In this document: piece after piece, positions 42,901 through 51,522 of the stretch
Numbering within the stretch: the stretch's first letter is position 1
Layout of the letters: every line of letters starts with the position of its first letter
NCBI GenBank assembly: GCA_023404495.1
Contig: JAEYBE010000031.1
Location: 1-64,000 of the forward strand
Length of the DNA: 64,000 nucleotides
Reading direction: 5' to 3'
Origin: Actinomycetes bacterium
GTDB lineage: Bacteria > Actinomycetota > Thermoleophilia > Solirubrobacterales > JACPNS01
The notes under the pieces: model-generated
What the model saw: only the letters and a program-made list of their open reading frames with translations
Told to the model about the DNA's origin: nothing
Database searches by the model: none
Made by a program: the position numbers and the translations under genes

Positions 42901-45335
42901 TGACCGAACTGGCCGCGATGGAAGTAGATCCCTGGGCGCTGCGGGAGAACGAGCTGCGCATCGGCGCGCTGGCACAGACCGAGTCGCTCTTCGCGCTCTC
43001 AAATGGCCACATCGGCATGCGGGGCAACCTCGACGAAGGCGAGCCAACCGGGCAGATCGGCACCTTCCTCAACGGCGTCTACGAGATCCGCCCGCTGCCG
43101 CACGCCGAGACCGCGTACGGCTACCCCGAGGCCGGGGAGACCGTTGTGTCGGTGCCCAACGGCAAATTGATGCGACTGCTGGTCGACGACGAGTTGATGG
43201 ACGCTCGGTATGGCACGGTGCTCAGGCACGAACGAGTACTCGACTTCCGCGAGGGGATACTTCGCCGCACGATGCACTGGCGTTCGCCCACGGGCCAGGA
43301 AGTGTTGGTCGAGTCCCAGCGTCTCGTGTCTTTCCAGCAACGCGGCGCGGCCGCGATTCTCTACGAAGTCACGCCGATCAACGCCGATATGCAGCTGGTG
43401 GTGCAGTCCGAGCTCGTCGCAAACGGCGACAACCACGCCGAGCACTACGACCCCAACGATCCCCGAATGGCTGCGGTGCTGGAGAATCCGCTGCAGAGCG
43501 AAGAACATTTCCTGCACGAGGAGATGGCAATGCTCGTGCACCGCACCGAGGTCAGCGGAATCCGCGTCGCCTCGGCGATGGATCACGAGATCGAGGGCCC
43601 TGACGACATGTTTGTCGAGGGGGAGACGGGACCCGACGTCGGTCGGCTGACAGTGACGGCCCGCGTGCCGGCCGGTCAGAAGCTGCGCGTGCTCAAACAC
43701 CTGGCCTACGGCTGGTCTGGTCGGCGATCGCTGGCCTCGGTTCGCGCCCAAGTGCGTGGAAGTCTCTCTGAATCCCGCCACACCGGTTGGGACGGCCTGG
43801 TCAAGTCGCAGCGCGCCTTTCTCTCAGAGTTCTGGGACAACGCGGATGTCGTTGTCGAGGGTGACGACGAGATGCAGCAGGCCGTTCGTTTTGCGCTATT
43901 CCACCTGCTTCAGGCCAGCGCGCGCGGCGAACGGCGGGCAATTCCCGCAAAGGGCCTGACCGGCTCGGGCTATGACGGCCACGCGTTCTGGGACACAGAG
44001 ACCTTCGTGCTGCCGGTGCTCACTTACACGTTCCCCAGCGCCGCGCGCGATGCGCTGCACTGGCGCTTTGACACGCTTGACATGGCAAGAGAACGCGCGC
44101 AGCAGCTGAATCTCGACGGTGCGACATTCCCCTGGCGAACGATCGCCGGTCGCGAATGCTCCGGCTACTGGCCGGCGAGCACCGCCGCCTTCCACGTTTC
44201 CGCAGATGTGTCTGACGCCGTGCTGCGCTACATCAAGGCGACCGGGGACGAGGAGTTCCATCGCGAAGTTGGAGTCCCGATCCTCGTCGAGACTGCGCGC
44301 ATGTGGCACAAGCTCGGCGGGTACGACAACCGCGGCGAGTTCCGCATCGCCGGTGTGACCGGTCCCGACGAGTACTCGGCGATTGTCGACAACAACGTCT
44401 ACACGAACCTGATGGCGGCGCGCAACCTGCGCGGCGCGGCGGAGGCAGCGGTGCGATTCCCGGAGGCCGCCGACGAACTCGGACTTGACCCGGCCGAGCC
44501 GGAGCGCTGGATGGCCGCGGCGCGCGCGATGCATATTCCCTACGACGACGCGCAGCAGGTGCACCCGCAGGCCGACAACTTCACTCACCACGAGGTCTGG
44601 CCATTTGACGAGATGGAGCCCTCTGACTATCCGCTGATGCTCAACTATCCATACTTCGATCTCTATCGCAAGCAGGTCGTAAAGCAGGCGGACCTGGTGC
44701 TCGCGCTCTTTACCAACGGCGACTACTTCACGCCCGAGCAGAAGCGTCGCAACTTCGAGTACTACGAGGGCGTCACTGTGCGCGACTCCTCACTCTCGGC
44801 CTGCGGGCAGGCGGTCGTTGCGGCCGAGACCGGTCACCTGGACCTCGCGTATCAGTACCTCCAGGAGACGGCGCTTGTCGACCTGCACAACCTCGCTCAC
44901 AACACGAGCGACGGGCTGCACCTGGCTGCGTCGGCCGGATCGTGGCTTGGACTCGTCTGCGGCTTTGGGGGATTTCGCGATTACTACGACCTGCCGGCGT
45001 TCTCTCCGCGTCTGCCGGAGAAGCTCTCGCGGCTCGCGTTCAACCTGCGCCTCGGAGAGAACACCTTGCGTGTGGACATCGGCCAGGACTCCGCGATCTA
45101 CAGCGTGATTCGTGGCCACGCGGTGTCGATCACGCACTTTGGCGAGCAAGTGGTCGTCGAACACGACGCGCCGGTCGAGCGCAAGATCGAGCCGATCCCT
45201 GCGCCATCACCGGTCAAGCAGCCCAAAGGCCGCGCGCCGGACGAGATCAAGACGACCGGAACGCACCTCGATGAGACCGGTGCGCTACTGGAAGTCGAGG
45301 GCGACTACCCGCATCAGACCGGCAGCGCGCTCTAG
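42900..45335 (+). CDS. Glycoside hydrolase family 65 disaccharide phosphorylase
   Basis: An 811-residue enzyme with the GH65 layout: N-terminal beta-sandwich (about 1-270), linker, (alpha/alpha)6 barrel with FWDTETFVLPVLTY near residue 365 and the catalytic Glu in VTGPDEYSAIVDNNVY (about 490), then a C-terminal beta domain. It phosphorolyses an alpha-linked glucose disaccharide (maltose, trehalose or kojibiose) to beta-glucose-1-phosphate; the preceding beta-phosphoglucomutase then gives glucose-6-phosphate. The donor disaccharide is not decidable by eye. A Pro/Lys-rich tail of about 60 residues is extra. A GTG 3 nt upstream is an alternative start. Confidence 0.92.
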   Translation: MTELAAMEVDPWALRENELRIGALAQTESLFALSNGHIGMRGNLDEGEPTGQIGTFLNGVYEIRPLPHAETAYGYPEAGETVVSVPNGKLMRLLVDDELMDARYGTVLRHERVLDFREGILRRTMHWRSPTGQEVLVESQRLVSFQQRGAAAILYEVTPINADMQLVVQSELVANGDNHAEHYDPNDPRMAAVLENPLQSEEHFLHEEMAMLVHRTEVSGIRVASAMDHEIEGPDDMFVEGETGPDVGRLTVTARVPAGQKLRVLKHLAYGWSGRRSLASVRAQVRGSLSESRHTGWDGLVKSQRAFLSEFWDNADVVVEGDDEMQQAVRFALFHLLQASARGERRAIPAKGLTGSGYDGHAFWDTETFVLPVLTYTFPSAARDALHWRFDTLDMARERAQQLNLDGATFPWRTIAGRECSGYWPASTAAFHVSADVSDAVLRYIKATGDEEFHREVGVPILVETARMWHKLGGYDNRGEFRIAGVTGPDEYSAIVDNNVYTNLMAARNLRGAAEAAVRFPEAADELGLDPAEPERWMAAARAMHIPYDDAQQVHPQADNFTHHEVWPFDEMEPSDYPLMLNYPYFDLYRKQVVKQADLVLALFTNGDYFTPEQKRRNFEYYEGVTVRDSSLSACGQAVVAAETGHLDLAYQYLQETALVDLHNLAHNTSDGLHLAASAGSWLGLVCGFGGFRDYYDLPAFSPRLPEKLSRLAFNLRLGENTLRVDIGQDSAIYSVIRGHAVSITHFGEQVVVEHDAPVERKIEPIPAPSPVKQPKGRAPDEIKTTGTHLDETGALLEVEGDYPHQTGSAL

Positions 45336-45697
45336 CGCCCGGCCGGATCGAACGACGTGGCTCCGCGCTGACCGAAGTCCGTGCGCGGATCGCCGAGCGT
45401 CTCGATCGGTAGCGCGGTGAGAATCTGCGGGCGATCGCCCGAGCGAAAGGTGACATCGACGCCGTCGTTTGCGCGGTAGGTGTTGCCGACGCCCAGGAAC
45501 ATCGAGAACCAGCGCCAGAATCCCAGGCGGCCCTCACGCACCAGCGCTTCGCGAAAGAGCAGGTGTCTGCCGTTGACGACGTAATCGCGCCCACGTTGCT
45601 GCTCGATTCCGTTGACGAAGACTTTGAACGGAGGGGAGAGGCCCTCCGGAAGCTCAACTCGTGCGCCGGGGTCGAATGGAATCGTGTCGTAGGTCAT
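45332..45697 (-). CDS. Small conserved-looking protein of unknown function
   Basis: A 121-residue soluble protein that I do not recognise. It opens FDPGARVELPEG; the centre reads KVFVNGIEQQRGRDYVVNG, like a beta-sandwich of the type seen in phage and tail-fibre carrier domains, followed by FWRWFSMFLGVGNTYRANDGVDV. The ATG at 45697 follows a TAGTCT -10 box by 8 nt; a longer in-frame start would cross that promoter. Its stop overlaps that of the GH65 gene by 4 bp. Confidence 0.65.
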   Translation of the reverse strand: MTYDTIPFDPGARVELPEGLSPPFKVFVNGIEQQRGRDYVVNGRHLLFREALVREGRLGFWRWFSMFLGVGNTYRANDGVDVTFRSGDRPQILTALPIETLGDPRTDFGQRGATSFDPAGR

Positions 45698-45705
45698 CGC
45701 TTCTG

Positions 45706-45711
45706 AGACTA
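45706..45711 (-). promoter_or_regulatory. -10 element TAGTCT, leaderless promoter
   Basis: On the minus strand TAGTCT is followed by CAGAAGCG and the ATG at 45697. No Shine-Dalgarno sequence. Confidence 0.5.
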
Positions 45712-45757
45712 GTGCCGCAGTAGAGACCGCGGCGCGATCTACGCTGCCGACAGGGCG

Positions 45758-47044
45758 ATGGCGACAACCACCGGTCGACACTTACCGCACCTGCTGGTTC
45801 GGCGACGCAAGGCGCTCGTCAAGACTGGCGGGCTCGCCGCGTTACTTGCCGTGATCGGGCCAGGGGTGCTTGCGGGCCTCTCGGACGACGATCCGGCGGG
45901 GATCGCCACCTATTCGGTGCTTGGGGCCGAGTACGGATACGAGATGATCTGGGTGCTGACGGTCTCCACAGCGGCTCTGATCGTCTTCCATCTGATTGCG
46001 GCGCGGATGGGAGTGGTGACCGGGAAGGGACTGCTGACGATTCTGCACGAGCGCTACGGCCGCCGCGCGACCCTGACCGTGACGCCCGCGCTGATTGCGG
46101 CCAACTTTGGAACGCTCTGTGCGGAGTTTGCCGGCGTCGCCGCGGCGCTCGACCTCCTGGCCGGGGTCTCGAAAGGCGTCAGCGTGCCGGCTTCTGCGAC
46201 GCTGATCGCGCTCCTCGTGTTACGCGGATCGTTTCGCTACGTGGAGCACGTGCTGCTGATCCTTGCCACCGTCTTCGTCACGTATGTTGCCGCCGGGATC
46301 CTGTCGCATCCCGATTGGGGCGCCGCATTTCGCGGAGCAGTCGTACCGCAGATGCCGCTGACACGCGATGCGATGCTGATCGCGGTAGCGACGATCGGGA
46401 CGACACTCGCGCCGTGGGGCCTGGTCTTCATCCAGTCGTACGCTGCGAACAAGCGGATCGCACTGCGCGACCTCCGCTACGAGAACATCGATGTGATCAC
46501 CGGTGCGGTGCTGACTGGTGTGATCGGATTCTTCGTCGTCGTGGCCTGCGCGGCGACGCTTCACGTGACCGGTGTCTCGATCGAGTCGGCGCGTGATGCG
46601 GCGGCGGCGCTCGCGCCGGTCGCGGGAGAGAGCGCGGCGTTGCTCTTTGGAATCGGGATGCTCGGTGCTGCGCTCTTGGGCGCGGCAATCGTGCCACTCT
46701 CAAGCGCGTATTCGGTTGCCGAGGCCACGGGCGAGCCGGCGGATGTCAACGACTCGTTCTCGCAGGCGCGTGAGTTCTACCTCGCGTTTCTCCTGATGAT
46801 CGTCGGCGCCAGCCTCGTGGTGCTGATCCCCGGGGCGCCGCTGATCAAGATTCTCGTGATCTCGCAGGCGATCAACGCGGTGCTGCTGCTGCCGATTCTG
46901 CCATTTCTTTGGCACGCGGCAGCGCAGCGGGAGGTGATGGGTGACTACGCCATCGGCAGGCGCCAGCAGCTCGCCGCCGGAGCCGCGATGGCACTCGTGC
47001 TCGCTTCGGTGGCAGCGCTCGGGTACCTGACGATTCTCAGCTGA
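45758..47044 (+). CDS. Divergent NRAMP-superfamily divalent metal transporter
   Basis: A 428-residue protein with about 11 membrane helices. The first helix reads IGPGVLAGLSDDDPAGIATYS: the canonical NRAMP DPGN becomes DPAG. The sixth-helix motif, normally MPHN, reads TLAPWGLVF, so the metal-binding Met and the His are missing. Canonical Mn/Fe transport is therefore doubtful. The pattern recalls the NRAMP-related magnesium transporter branch, but I infer this only from motif loss. No mntR- or fur-type site is evident upstream. Confidence 0.82.
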   Translation: MATTTGRHLPHLLVRRRKALVKTGGLAALLAVIGPGVLAGLSDDDPAGIATYSVLGAEYGYEMIWVLTVSTAALIVFHLIAARMGVVTGKGLLTILHERYGRRATLTVTPALIAANFGTLCAEFAGVAAALDLLAGVSKGVSVPASATLIALLVLRGSFRYVEHVLLILATVFVTYVAAGILSHPDWGAAFRGAVVPQMPLTRDAMLIAVATIGTTLAPWGLVFIQSYAANKRIALRDLRYENIDVITGAVLTGVIGFFVVVACAATLHVTGVSIESARDAAAALAPVAGESAALLFGIGMLGAALLGAAIVPLSSAYSVAEATGEPADVNDSFSQAREFYLAFLLMIVGASLVVLIPGAPLIKILVISQAINAVLLLPILPFLWHAAAQREVMGDYAIGRRQQLAAGAAMALVLASVAALGYLTILS

Positions 47045-47050
47045 GCTCGA

Positions 47051-47293
47051 TCAGGCTTGCGAGGCGTTGTAGCCGAGCCAGCCGCCGTACGCGAGGAGGC
47101 CGAGGAAGCCAAGCTTGCGCGTCTTCGAGCAAGCAATCGCAAGGCCGACGCCGGTCTCGATCGCGCCATTCTGCTGGATCGCCTGGTCCGTGTTGTGCGG
47201 GAAGGCGACCTTCGTCAGGTCGCGGAACGCGTCCGGCGCGACGAAGTGGGCGATCCCGGTCAGGGCGAGGATGATTCCAAAGAGTCTGCTCAT
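47051..47293 (-). CDS. Small DoxX-like membrane protein
   Basis: An 80-residue protein with two or three hydrophobic segments. The opening LFGIILALTGIAHFVAPDAF resembles DoxX/DUF4267-type proteins, with a QNGAIETGVGLAIA stretch before the last helix. Function is unknown. It overlaps the upstream MFS gene by 4 bp, so it is the last gene of a TetR-MFS-DoxX run. Confidence 0.75.
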   Translation of the reverse strand: MSRLFGIILALTGIAHFVAPDAFRDLTKVAFPHNTDQAIQQNGAIETGVGLAIACSKTRKLGFLGLLAYGGWLGYNASQA

Positions 47294-48456
47294 GGCGAGG
47301 AGCCTAGCGGCGCATCTGCATCCGATTCGCGCCTGGCGACGCGGCCGGCGACGACTGCGCCCGAGCCCAGTATGAGCGCCGCAGCGAGAGCGGGGAGAAG
47401 GAAGCTCACGGCGGTCAGCGCGCCTCCGCCGACGGCCCCGAGCATCTGTCCACCGCCAAAGGCGACGTTTGTGAGGCCCGACGCGTACCCCTGGTCGATC
47501 CCCGCTTCACTGGCCGAATCTGCCGTCAGTGCCATCGATGGCGCGAACGCCATGCCGGCGGCAAAGGCGAAGATCACCATTGAGCCGAACACCATCCAAC
47601 GTTCTGGCAGTTCGGCGATTGCGACGATCGCTGCCGCGCCCAGGAGCGCGCCAATCCGATACGGCCGCGCGCGCCCGACTTTGTCGCTGAGCCGGCCGAT
47701 CAGTGGGCCCAGAATCGTCTCGACGATGGAGCCGCAGGCAAACGATGCGGCAATCAGAGCAGCGCTGCCGCCGAGGGAATCCAGGTGGAGCGGGGCGATC
47801 ACGACGGCGACACCAAACGCAAAGGCCGCAGCGGCTAGTAGCCAGAGTGAGGAAATCAGGTGCGTACCGCGCGCGGCGCCGAGAACGCTGGAAAGCGATT
47901 CGGCCCCGCGCGGCTCCGGCCCGCGCAGCGTGAAAGCGAACGCGAAGAGCACAAACGCGAAGACAGCGACGATGCCAAAGACAAGCGACATCCCGGCCTC
48001 GTGTGCGATCGCGCCCACCGGCGCACCCAGGAGCTCACCGACAGTCGCGGCCGCAACCAATGTGCCGACCAGTGCGCCGCGGCGCTCGGCAGGACCGCTC
48101 GTGATCACCCAGCTCATCGCGCCCGCCCACATCAGCGCTCCGCTCGCACCCTGAAGAAAGCGCGCGACGTCAAGCAGCCATATTTGATTCGCGAAGCCGA
48201 AGATCGCTGTGAAGGCACCCATTCCGAGGCAGCCGACCAGCACGGCCAGGCGAGCTCCGTGCTGGGCCGCGAACCAACCACCAGGAATCGCCATCAAGAG
48301 CACACCTGCGGCATAGCTGCCTGCCAAAACTCCGGCGCCAGCGCCCGAGAGGGCGTAGTCGCGCGTCAGCGAGGGCAAAAGCGGCGCAAGCGCCGAGAAG
48401 AACGCGGCGTCGAGGAACACCACGGCGCAGCAGAGGGCGAGCAGGCGGCGCATCAA
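47290..48456 (-). CDS. MFS transporter
   Basis: A 388-residue major-facilitator protein with 12 predicted helices. The loop 2-3 motif appears as GGWFAAQHGAR, and the repeat after helix 8 as GPLIGRLSDKVGRARPYRIG. It resembles drug:proton antiporters of the DHA1 type. The TetR gene 45 nt upstream on the same strand is the likely regulator. The substrate cannot be named. Confidence 0.9.
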   Translation of the reverse strand: MMRRLLALCCAVVFLDAAFFSALAPLLPSLTRDYALSGAGAGVLAGSYAAGVLLMAIPGGWFAAQHGARLAVLVGCLGMGAFTAIFGFANQIWLLDVARFLQGASGALMWAGAMSWVITSGPAERRGALVGTLVAAATVGELLGAPVGAIAHEAGMSLVFGIVAVFAFVLFAFAFTLRGPEPRGAESLSSVLGAARGTHLISSLWLLAAAAFAFGVAVVIAPLHLDSLGGSAALIAASFACGSIVETILGPLIGRLSDKVGRARPYRIGALLGAAAIVAIAELPERWMVFGSMVIFAFAAGMAFAPSMALTADSASEAGIDQGYASGLTNVAFGGGQMLGAVGGGALTAVSFLLPALAAALILGSGAVVAGRVARRESDADAPLGSSP

Positions 48457-48501
48457 CTCAGCTACTCAGCTCTCGCCGACCCGGACCTGGTGCCCGACTG
48501 A

Positions 48502-49065
48502 CTATGCCTGACCCCCGGCGGGGGCAAGAATGCGGCGTGCGACGTCTTTCGCGGTAGGCGCATACGCGCGAAAGTCCTGATCCTGCTGTACGGCGCGCGA
48601 GAGCAGCCCCTCGATGCCGGCCACGAGCATGACCGCACGTTCGATCGTGACGTGCGAAAAGTCGCCCTCGCGTCCCGCTCTTGGACGCCCGCTCGCGAAG
48701 GCGACGATCATCTCTGCGTACTGCTGCTCGCGGGCAAGTCGAATCTCTTCACCGCGAGCACCGAGTCCCGGGAGCTCGGTCGTGAAGGTCGCTGCCAGGG
48801 CATGGTCGGATTCGGCGATCTCAAAGAACGCGTCGACCCCTTGATCGACCTGCTCCTGCCAGCGGGCAGCCGGGTCGACAGCCGAGAGGACACGCTCCCG
48901 GGTGATAGTGAAGACGACCTCAGCCAAGGCGGCAAGGCACGCGCTCTTGTCGTCAAAGCAGCGATAGAACGTGGTACGCGATGCCTGGGCGCGCGCGACG
49001 ATGTCGGAGACCTGTGTACGCGCAAGACCCTTTTCGCGGATCGAGTCGGCGAGGCCCTGAATCAT
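48502..49065 (-). CDS. TetR family transcriptional regulator
   Basis: A 187-residue repressor. The N-terminal helix-turn-helix (about residues 1-45) has TQVSDIVARAQASRTTFYRCFDDK, the TetR signature; the rest is an alpha-helical ligand and dimer domain. The first helix is shorter than usual. The same frame stays open upstream with plausible helix sequence (TEERAAENLAAHRIR) but without ATG, GTG or TTG, so a rarer start is possible. It probably controls the MFS-DoxX genes downstream and perhaps the divergent esterase via the palindrome at 49219-49242. Confidence 0.85.
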   Translation of the reverse strand: MIQGLADSIREKGLARTQVSDIVARAQASRTTFYRCFDDKSACLAALAEVVFTITRERVLSAVDPAARWQEQVDQGVDAFFEIAESDHALAATFTTELPGLGARGEEIRLAREQQYAEMIVAFASGRPRAGREGDFSHVTIERAVMLVAGIEGLLSRAVQQDQDFRAYAPTAKDVARRILAPAGGQA

Positions 49066-49218
49066 CCGAATCCGATGCGCGGCGAGATTCTCCGCCGCAC
49101 GTTCTTCTGTGAGTTTGGGGGCGATGGCTCCAGCGTACCGGCGGCGGATGTTGCTCCGGCGGCGTCCGAACGCCGCAATTCGCCGAGGTCCAAACCGCCG
49201 TGTATGCTTGGCCCGAGC

Positions 49219-49242
49219 AAAGAGTACGCATGCGTACTCTTT
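49219..49242. promoter_or_regulatory. Perfect 24-bp palindrome, candidate TetR operator
   Basis: AAAGAGTACGCA followed by its exact reverse complement. It lies 29 bp before the esterase ATG and 153 bp from the TetR gene, in a divergent intergenic region. A run of T follows on the plus strand, so a terminator is an alternative reading, but no plus-strand transcript is known to enter here. Confidence 0.6.
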
Positions 49243-49271
49243 TTTTTCAATAGGGGACCTGGGGAGAGATC

Positions 49272-50651
49272 ATGTACGAGGACGCGCGGCCACGGCCGAC
49301 TGCAGGGATTGCTAGTGCTGGGATGGTGCTGGGGGCGTTGATTCTCGCTTGCCTCGCGCTTCTGAGCGCAAGTGCACCGGCCAACGCAAGCACAGGGGAG
49401 GCGACGATCACCAGCGCGGTACGCACCCAGGCGCGCGTCGTGGAGCTGACGATCAGTACACCCGCCTTCAGCACGCCCACCAAGGTTGAGGTCGATCTGC
49501 CCACTGGCTACGACGACAACCCGACGCGGCGTTGGCCGACGACGTATTTCCTTGCCGGCACGCAGAACACGTACCGGTCGTTCAACGCAGTGGTCGGCGG
49601 GGTTGCGCTGACCGCCAACTACCCGTCGATTGTCATTTCTCCCAACGGGGACAGCGGCTATTGGAGCGACTGGTACAACCGCGGTGCCGCTGGACCGCCG
49701 CAGTACGAGACCTACGTAATCGAGCAGCTGATCCCACTGATCGACGGCTACTTCAGGACGATCGCCGATCGCGCGCACCGCGCGATCGGGGGCGTCTCAA
49801 TGGGTGGCTATGGAGCCGTGATGCTCGCCGCGCGCCATCCGGATCTATTCGCGTCGGCCGCGAGCGTCTCGGGGACGCTGAACACCAATCTGCTGCCGAA
49901 CCTTGCGGCCGTCTCGCTCAGTTCTGCGTTGCAAGGCGCGGAGGTTGATGCGATCTACGGACCCCGGGCGACCGAAGAGATTCGCTGGCGCGGGCACAAC
50001 CCTGCCGACATTGCAGACAACCTGCGCGACATCGACCTGCAGGTGAGAACCGCCAACGGAGTGATCAACCCGAGGATCGGCGAGAAACCGTTTTCGATCG
50101 ATCTCGTGTCGTGCCTGGTTGAAGCGGGTGCGTACGGGTCGAGTGTGAGCATGCATTCGATCCTCGACAGGCTTGAAGTTGACCACCTGTGGAAGGACTA
50201 CGGCGCCGGCTGCCACACGCCGCCGAACTTCAAACGCCAGTTGAGCGACACGCTGACCGTGTTTGCGCGCAACTTCGCGAGCGCAGCGCAAGAACCGACG
50301 ACGTTTGAGTTCGAGTCGATCGAACCGGAGTTCGACGTCTGGGGATGGCATGTCAAGGCAGACCCGGCCCGCGCGCTCGAATTCATGCGGATCGCCGACG
50401 CCGGTCGTGCCGGGATCAGGATCAACGGCACGGGATCGACGACGGTGACTACGCCAGCGATCTTTGGTGATTCGAGTCTTGTCGCCCTGACTGGCGCAGA
50501 TGAGAACTGGGCGGTGCCAGACGCGGAGGGACGAATCACGTTCTCGGTCGACCTCGGACGCCCGAGCCGGATTCAGCAATACCGCCTCGGCGCCTCGAGC
50601 CATCGCCAGACGCAACAGGTGAGCTTCTCGCCTGTGGTCGGCGGCGGCTGA
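49272..50651 (+). CDS. Secreted alpha/beta-hydrolase esterase (esterase D/antigen-85-like)
   Basis: A 459-residue protein with a signal peptide (about residues 1-40, ending ANAST). The alpha/beta-hydrolase domain (about 50-335) has the nucleophile elbow GGVSMGGYGAV and the late DHLWKDYGAGCHT segment with the expected His. About 120 C-terminal residues form a further beta-rich domain (EPEFDVWGWHVKADPARALEF, bases 50324-50386) that is not part of the hydrolase. Antigen 85 relatives are mycolyl or acyl transferases, but a plain esterase is more likely here. The start follows GGGGAGAG. The palindrome just upstream suggests TetR control. Confidence 0.85.
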   Translation: MYEDARPRPTAGIASAGMVLGALILACLALLSASAPANASTGEATITSAVRTQARVVELTISTPAFSTPTKVEVDLPTGYDDNPTRRWPTTYFLAGTQNTYRSFNAVVGGVALTANYPSIVISPNGDSGYWSDWYNRGAAGPPQYETYVIEQLIPLIDGYFRTIADRAHRAIGGVSMGGYGAVMLAARHPDLFASAASVSGTLNTNLLPNLAAVSLSSALQGAEVDAIYGPRATEEIRWRGHNPADIADNLRDIDLQVRTANGVINPRIGEKPFSIDLVSCLVEAGAYGSSVSMHSILDRLEVDHLWKDYGAGCHTPPNFKRQLSDTLTVFARNFASAAQEPTTFEFESIEPEFDVWGWHVKADPARALEFMRIADAGRAGIRINGTGSTTVTTPAIFGDSSLVALTGADENWAVPDAEGRITFSVDLGRPSRIQQYRLGASSHRQTQQVSFSPVVGGG

Positions 50652-50741
50652 GCGGCCTCCCGAAGCCTGGGGGAGTTCGGCACTATGCTGGCCCGCATGA
50701 ACTCGTCAGGCGCGAGCCGCTCGGAGGCCCTGCGGTCGGAC

Positions 50742-51347
50742 TCACTCTGCCTTGCGATACCGAATGTGTGTCGCAAGAGGGGAGTGCAGGACTTCGACGG
50801 GTTCGAAGCCAAACCGCTCGCCGACATCGAAAATGGTCTCGCCGGATCCCAGGACGACCGGCGCGATGTCGAGAGTGAGTTCGTCGACAACACCCGCGGC
50901 GAGCGCTTGCCGGACGGTCGACGCGCCGCCAGCGATGTCGACACCGGCTTCGCCTGCGGTTTCGAGCGCGCGGGCGTAGGCCGCCTCGAATCCGTCTGTC
51001 ACGAAATGGAACGTCGTACCGCCTTCCATTTCGATTGACTCGCGCGGAAAGTGCGTGATCACAAAGACCGGTGCGTGGTACGGCGGTTCAGGACCCCACC
51101 AGCCGTTCCAGTCCGAATCCCAGTCGCCACGGATCGGGCCGAACATGTTTCGTCCCATGACGTACGCACCGCGAGGTCGCATCAACCATTCAGCCGCAGT
51201 TTTGTCGGCCTCATTGGCACGCGGATCGCCAAGGTGCCAGGCATGCAGTTCCTTGCCGCGCTTCCCAAGCGGGTTCTCCTCGCTCTGCTCGGGTCCGGCG
51301 ACGAAGCCGTCGAGCGAGATGGACATGTGGCATGTGGTTTCGGTCAT
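50742..51347 (-). CDS. Dihydrofolate-reductase-fold protein (RibD C-terminal domain family)
   Basis: A 201-residue reductase-fold protein. SISLDGFVAGPEQSEENPLG near the N-terminus, the central PRGAYVMGRNMFG and the late GGASTVRQALAAGVVDEL match stand-alone RibD-C/YyaP-type proteins. These use NADPH, but substrates are mostly unknown; a role in riboflavin synthesis is not implied because the deaminase domain is absent. The downstream (left) end faces the esterase gene. Confidence 0.88.
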   Translation of the reverse strand: MTETTCHMSISLDGFVAGPEQSEENPLGKRGKELHAWHLGDPRANEADKTAAEWLMRPRGAYVMGRNMFGPIRGDWDSDWNGWWGPEPPYHAPVFVITHFPRESIEMEGGTTFHFVTDGFEAAYARALETAGEAGVDIAGGASTVRQALAAGVVDELTLDIAPVVLGSGETIFDVGERFGFEPVEVLHSPLATHIRYRKAE

Positions 51348-51509
51348 TTAGTGGATCCTGGGCGAAGAGAGTCCCAAACTAATCAATTCAATGCACGATA
51401 ATTGACGTTATGTAACTTCCACGAAAAGTCTCAATCAGAAAGCTGCCGATTCCGACAGGAAGAGCCGGTGCCCGAGACGATACGGCGTTCGTTGTCGATT
51501 TCGGGGCAC

Positions 51510-51515
51510 TAGCAT
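51510..51515 (+). promoter_or_regulatory. -10 element TAGCAT, leaderless promoter
   Basis: TAGCAT, 7 nt, then the ATG at 51523. The 175-nt gap to the left is AT-richer than the window average and holds a weak inverted repeat TCAATT/AATTGA (51383-51405) near the divergent gene start. Confidence 0.4.
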
Positions 51516-51522
51516 TGGCGAA

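Noticed and set aside
49219..49250. Palindrome plus T-run as an intrinsic terminator
   Set aside because: No plus-strand gene ends upstream (the neighbour is transcribed leftwards), and the esterase start is only 29 bp away, so an operator fits better.
51383..51405. Inverted repeat TCAATT/AATTGA near the dihydrofolate-reductase-fold gene
   Set aside because: Only 6 bp per arm in an AT-rich patch; not enough to call an operator or terminator.
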